From the NCBI GenBank assembly GCA_020636315.1, contig JACJYA010000036.1, positions 1-6,244 on the forward strand: 6,244 bases of DNA, given 5' to 3'. Origin of the DNA: Lewinellaceae bacterium. GTDB lineage: Bacteria; Bacteroidota; Bacteroidia; Chitinophagales; Saprospiraceae. Below are positions 5,108-6,244 of this stretch, piece by piece; the first letter of the stretch is position 1; every line of letters starts with the position of its first letter. Both the position numbers and the translations under genes were made by a program. The notes below the pieces were generated by a model. The model had not been told where the DNA came from, did not search any database, and saw nothing but the letters and a program-made list of their open reading frames with translations.

Positions 5108-6061
5108 ATGATCCAGGAAAACATCCTGCAATCCATCGCGGAATCAGCCGGTGCTCCTGAGGCCGGATTTTTCATCCATCATTATTCCCCCCAAGATAAA
5201 TATTACGTATTTTTTATTGATGATAAGGCTGAGGTGTGGATGGTAAGCAAGCCTTATGCCACCGAACACCATTGTGAAAATGCCCGGCAACGGTTCCGGG
5301 AGGGGCAGTTTCTCGCCGATGTCAGAGAAGAAGAGCAAGGGTTCTTTGCCGAGTTCAAAACTGAGGGAGGCAAAGCCGCCGGCTGGAGCCCGGTATATGC
5401 CGAAGAGGCCAGGGCGGAGGAATCCGTCCGCCAGGTGGAATCCGGGGGAGTGAAGGCCGAAGTTCCTCATTCCCCGGGAAATGAAACCGGCGCGGGCGAA
5501 ACTTCACCACCGAGGCACAGTTTTCGGCTCGATTTTTACCAGGCAGGCCCGAAGGACCCTGTTCGCGGGCGGATCGAATATTCCCTGACCCAGGAAAGCA
5601 CGGCCTTTCAGGGTATGGACATGGCGGCCATCCGGGCTTTTGTCAGCCAGTTTCTGGGAAAGGGAGCTGTCGCCGAAACTCATGCTATGCCGGACAGTGG
5701 CAGTGGTAAACTCCAAATATATCAGGGCGGCGAGCCGGTAGAGAAGTCGCTCTTCGTCACAGGACAACCGCTGGAAGTGGTTCCGGAGATGAACCTTCCT
5801 GATGGAGTGGCCTTTAAGGTTTACATTTACGCCAGGCCGCTGAGTGGCCAGCGGGAATCGCTTATCGGGACACGCCAGGCGGCAACAGGGGGAGGGCCGC
5901 TGCGAACCCCGGTATTCATCGGTTCACTGGAAACGGGCTTGTATCGCTTTACAGCCATCGTCCACCTGGAGGACGGTGCTCCGGATGGGCAGCCAGCCAC
6001 GAGGTCCTTTTCCAGCGGCTTAATCCAGCTCTTCTCAGAAACGGAAGCAGCGGTTTCGTGA
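5108..6061 (+). CDS. Unrecognised 317-aa protein with YegP/DUF1508-like start
   Basis: No function can be assigned. Three parts can be seen. Residues about 20-75 (KYYVFFIDDKAEVWMVSKPY followed by ATEHHCENAR) resemble the YegP/DUF1508 module, in which a strand pair is followed by a Y-x-(S/T/A) turn and a helix with an E-N/G pattern. Residues 95-137 form a charged, low-complexity linker rich in E, G, S and P. Residues 138-311 are beta-rich. They include RIEYSLTQEST.FQGMDMAAIRAFVSQFL (154-183 region) and, from 236 on, the segment similar to the 146-aa protein encoded just upstream. There is no signal peptide or membrane helix. The ATG at 5108 follows an A-rich leader (CATAAGTT), and a terminator lies 40 bases upstream. 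The gene probably shares a transcript with 4562 by read-through and may act with it, perhaps as a binding partner built from the same domain. Confidence 0.8.
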   Translation: MIQENILQSIAESAGAPEAGFFIHHYSPQDKYYVFFIDDKAEVWMVSKPYATEHHCENARQRFREGQFLADVREEEQGFFAEFKTEGGKAAGWSPVYAEEARAEESVRQVESGGVKAEVPHSPGNETGAGETSPPRHSFRLDFYQAGPKDPVRGRIEYSLTQESTAFQGMDMAAIRAFVSQFLGKGAVAETHAMPDSGSGKLQIYQGGEPVEKSLFVTGQPLEVVPEMNLPDGVAFKVYIYARPLSGQRESLIGTRQAATGGGPLRTPVFIGSLETGLYRFTAIVHLEDGAPDGQPATRSFSSGLIQLFSETEAAVS

Positions 6062-6116
6062 ACCATTCGCTACCCTGCTTTTATTTTCACAAAAAAAACA
6101 TTAACTTAAACAGGAT

Positions 6117-6155
6117 ATGAAAAAAACATCAAAATGGCATTGGCGCCCTGGCTGA
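6117..6155 (+). CDS. Tiny ORF (12 aa), possible leader peptide or gene remnant
   Basis: ATGAAAAAAACATC is preceded by TTAAACAGGAT, which looks like a genuine Bacteroidota translation start, and it encodes MKKTSKWHWRPG before TGA. A second short frame starts inside it at 6134 and runs 17 codons to TGA at 6187. Either may be a short leader or the stump of a broken gene; chance cannot be excluded. Confidence 0.2.
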   Translation: MKKTSKWHWRPG

Positions 6156-6183
6156 TGCCTGATTTGAAAAACACCCAAAAACC

Positions 6184-6244
6184 ATGATGATGGACAAACC
6201 ACTCTTTCCTATTGTTTTCCGGGGATTGGTTTTCAGTTACGGCT
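6184..6244 (+). CDS. Possible start of a gene cut by the window edge
   Basis: Three consecutive ATG codons (6184-6192) open a frame with no stop up to the window end, reading MMMDKPLFPIVFRGLVFSYG. The leader before it is A-rich (AAAACACCCAAAAACC). With 20 codons visible, no family can be recognised. If real, it is the third gene in the series begun at 4562. Confidence 0.4.
   Translation, partial: MMMDKPLFPIVFRGLVFSYG

Noticed and set aside
4562..6244. Assigning the unknown cluster to a defence or toxin-antitoxin system
   Set aside because: No nuclease, protease, NTPase or membrane effector motif is visible in the two complete proteins, and the third gene is cut off; such a call would be invented.

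Overview
The window looks like a chromosomal piece of a Bacteroidota genome, most likely a Saprospiraceae-like marine or sludge lineage. This rests on inference. There are near-perfect Bacteroidota-type -7 promoter elements (TAnnTTTG) at 1564-1571 and 2262-2269. Translation leaders are A-rich with weak Shine-Dalgarno sequences. C-run/G-run and AAACCT/AGGTTT palindromes sit between genes. The host genes are GC-rich, while the transposase gene is visibly richer in A and T. No rRNA, tRNA or CRISPR array is visible.

Region 1 (1-1628) is an intact IS4-family, Tn5/IS50-like insertion sequence of 1505 bp (91-1595). It has perfect 23-bp inverted ends, a 9-bp target duplication (AACCCCTAA) and one full-length transposase gene on the minus strand with all DDE and YREK residues. 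Joining the flanks without the element shows that it landed in the loop of a large pre-existing palindrome, whose arms now lie at 59-81 and 1605-1628. Its right end carries a good outward-facing promoter candidate.

Region 2 (1641-3653) is a divergent regulator/enzyme pair. An Lrp/AsnC-family regulator (minus strand) faces away from a PLP-dependent gamma-family lyase of the Cys/Met metabolism class (plus strand). The 179-bp gap between them holds a promoter candidate and two short palindromes that could be operators. The layout matches the known mdeR-mdeA arrangement, in which an Lrp-type protein controls methionine gamma-lyase. However, the enzyme here lacks the residues that define methionine specificity. 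A perfect 15-bp terminator hairpin made of nested palindromes ends the lyase gene.

Region 3 (3710-4258) is a single HD-superfamily hydrolase of the COG2316 type.

Region 4 (4259-6244) starts with a roughly 300-bp non-coding stretch with repeated short motifs and long-range inverted repeats. Two genes of unknown function follow: a 146-aa protein, then a terminator, then a 317-aa protein. The C-terminal part of the second resembles the first, so they look like paralogous beta-rich cytosolic proteins; the second adds a YegP/DUF1508-like N-terminal segment. After a further 122 bp containing only tiny ORFs, a third gene may begin at 6184 and runs off the window. This repeat-led, paralog-containing cluster is the least explained part of the window.
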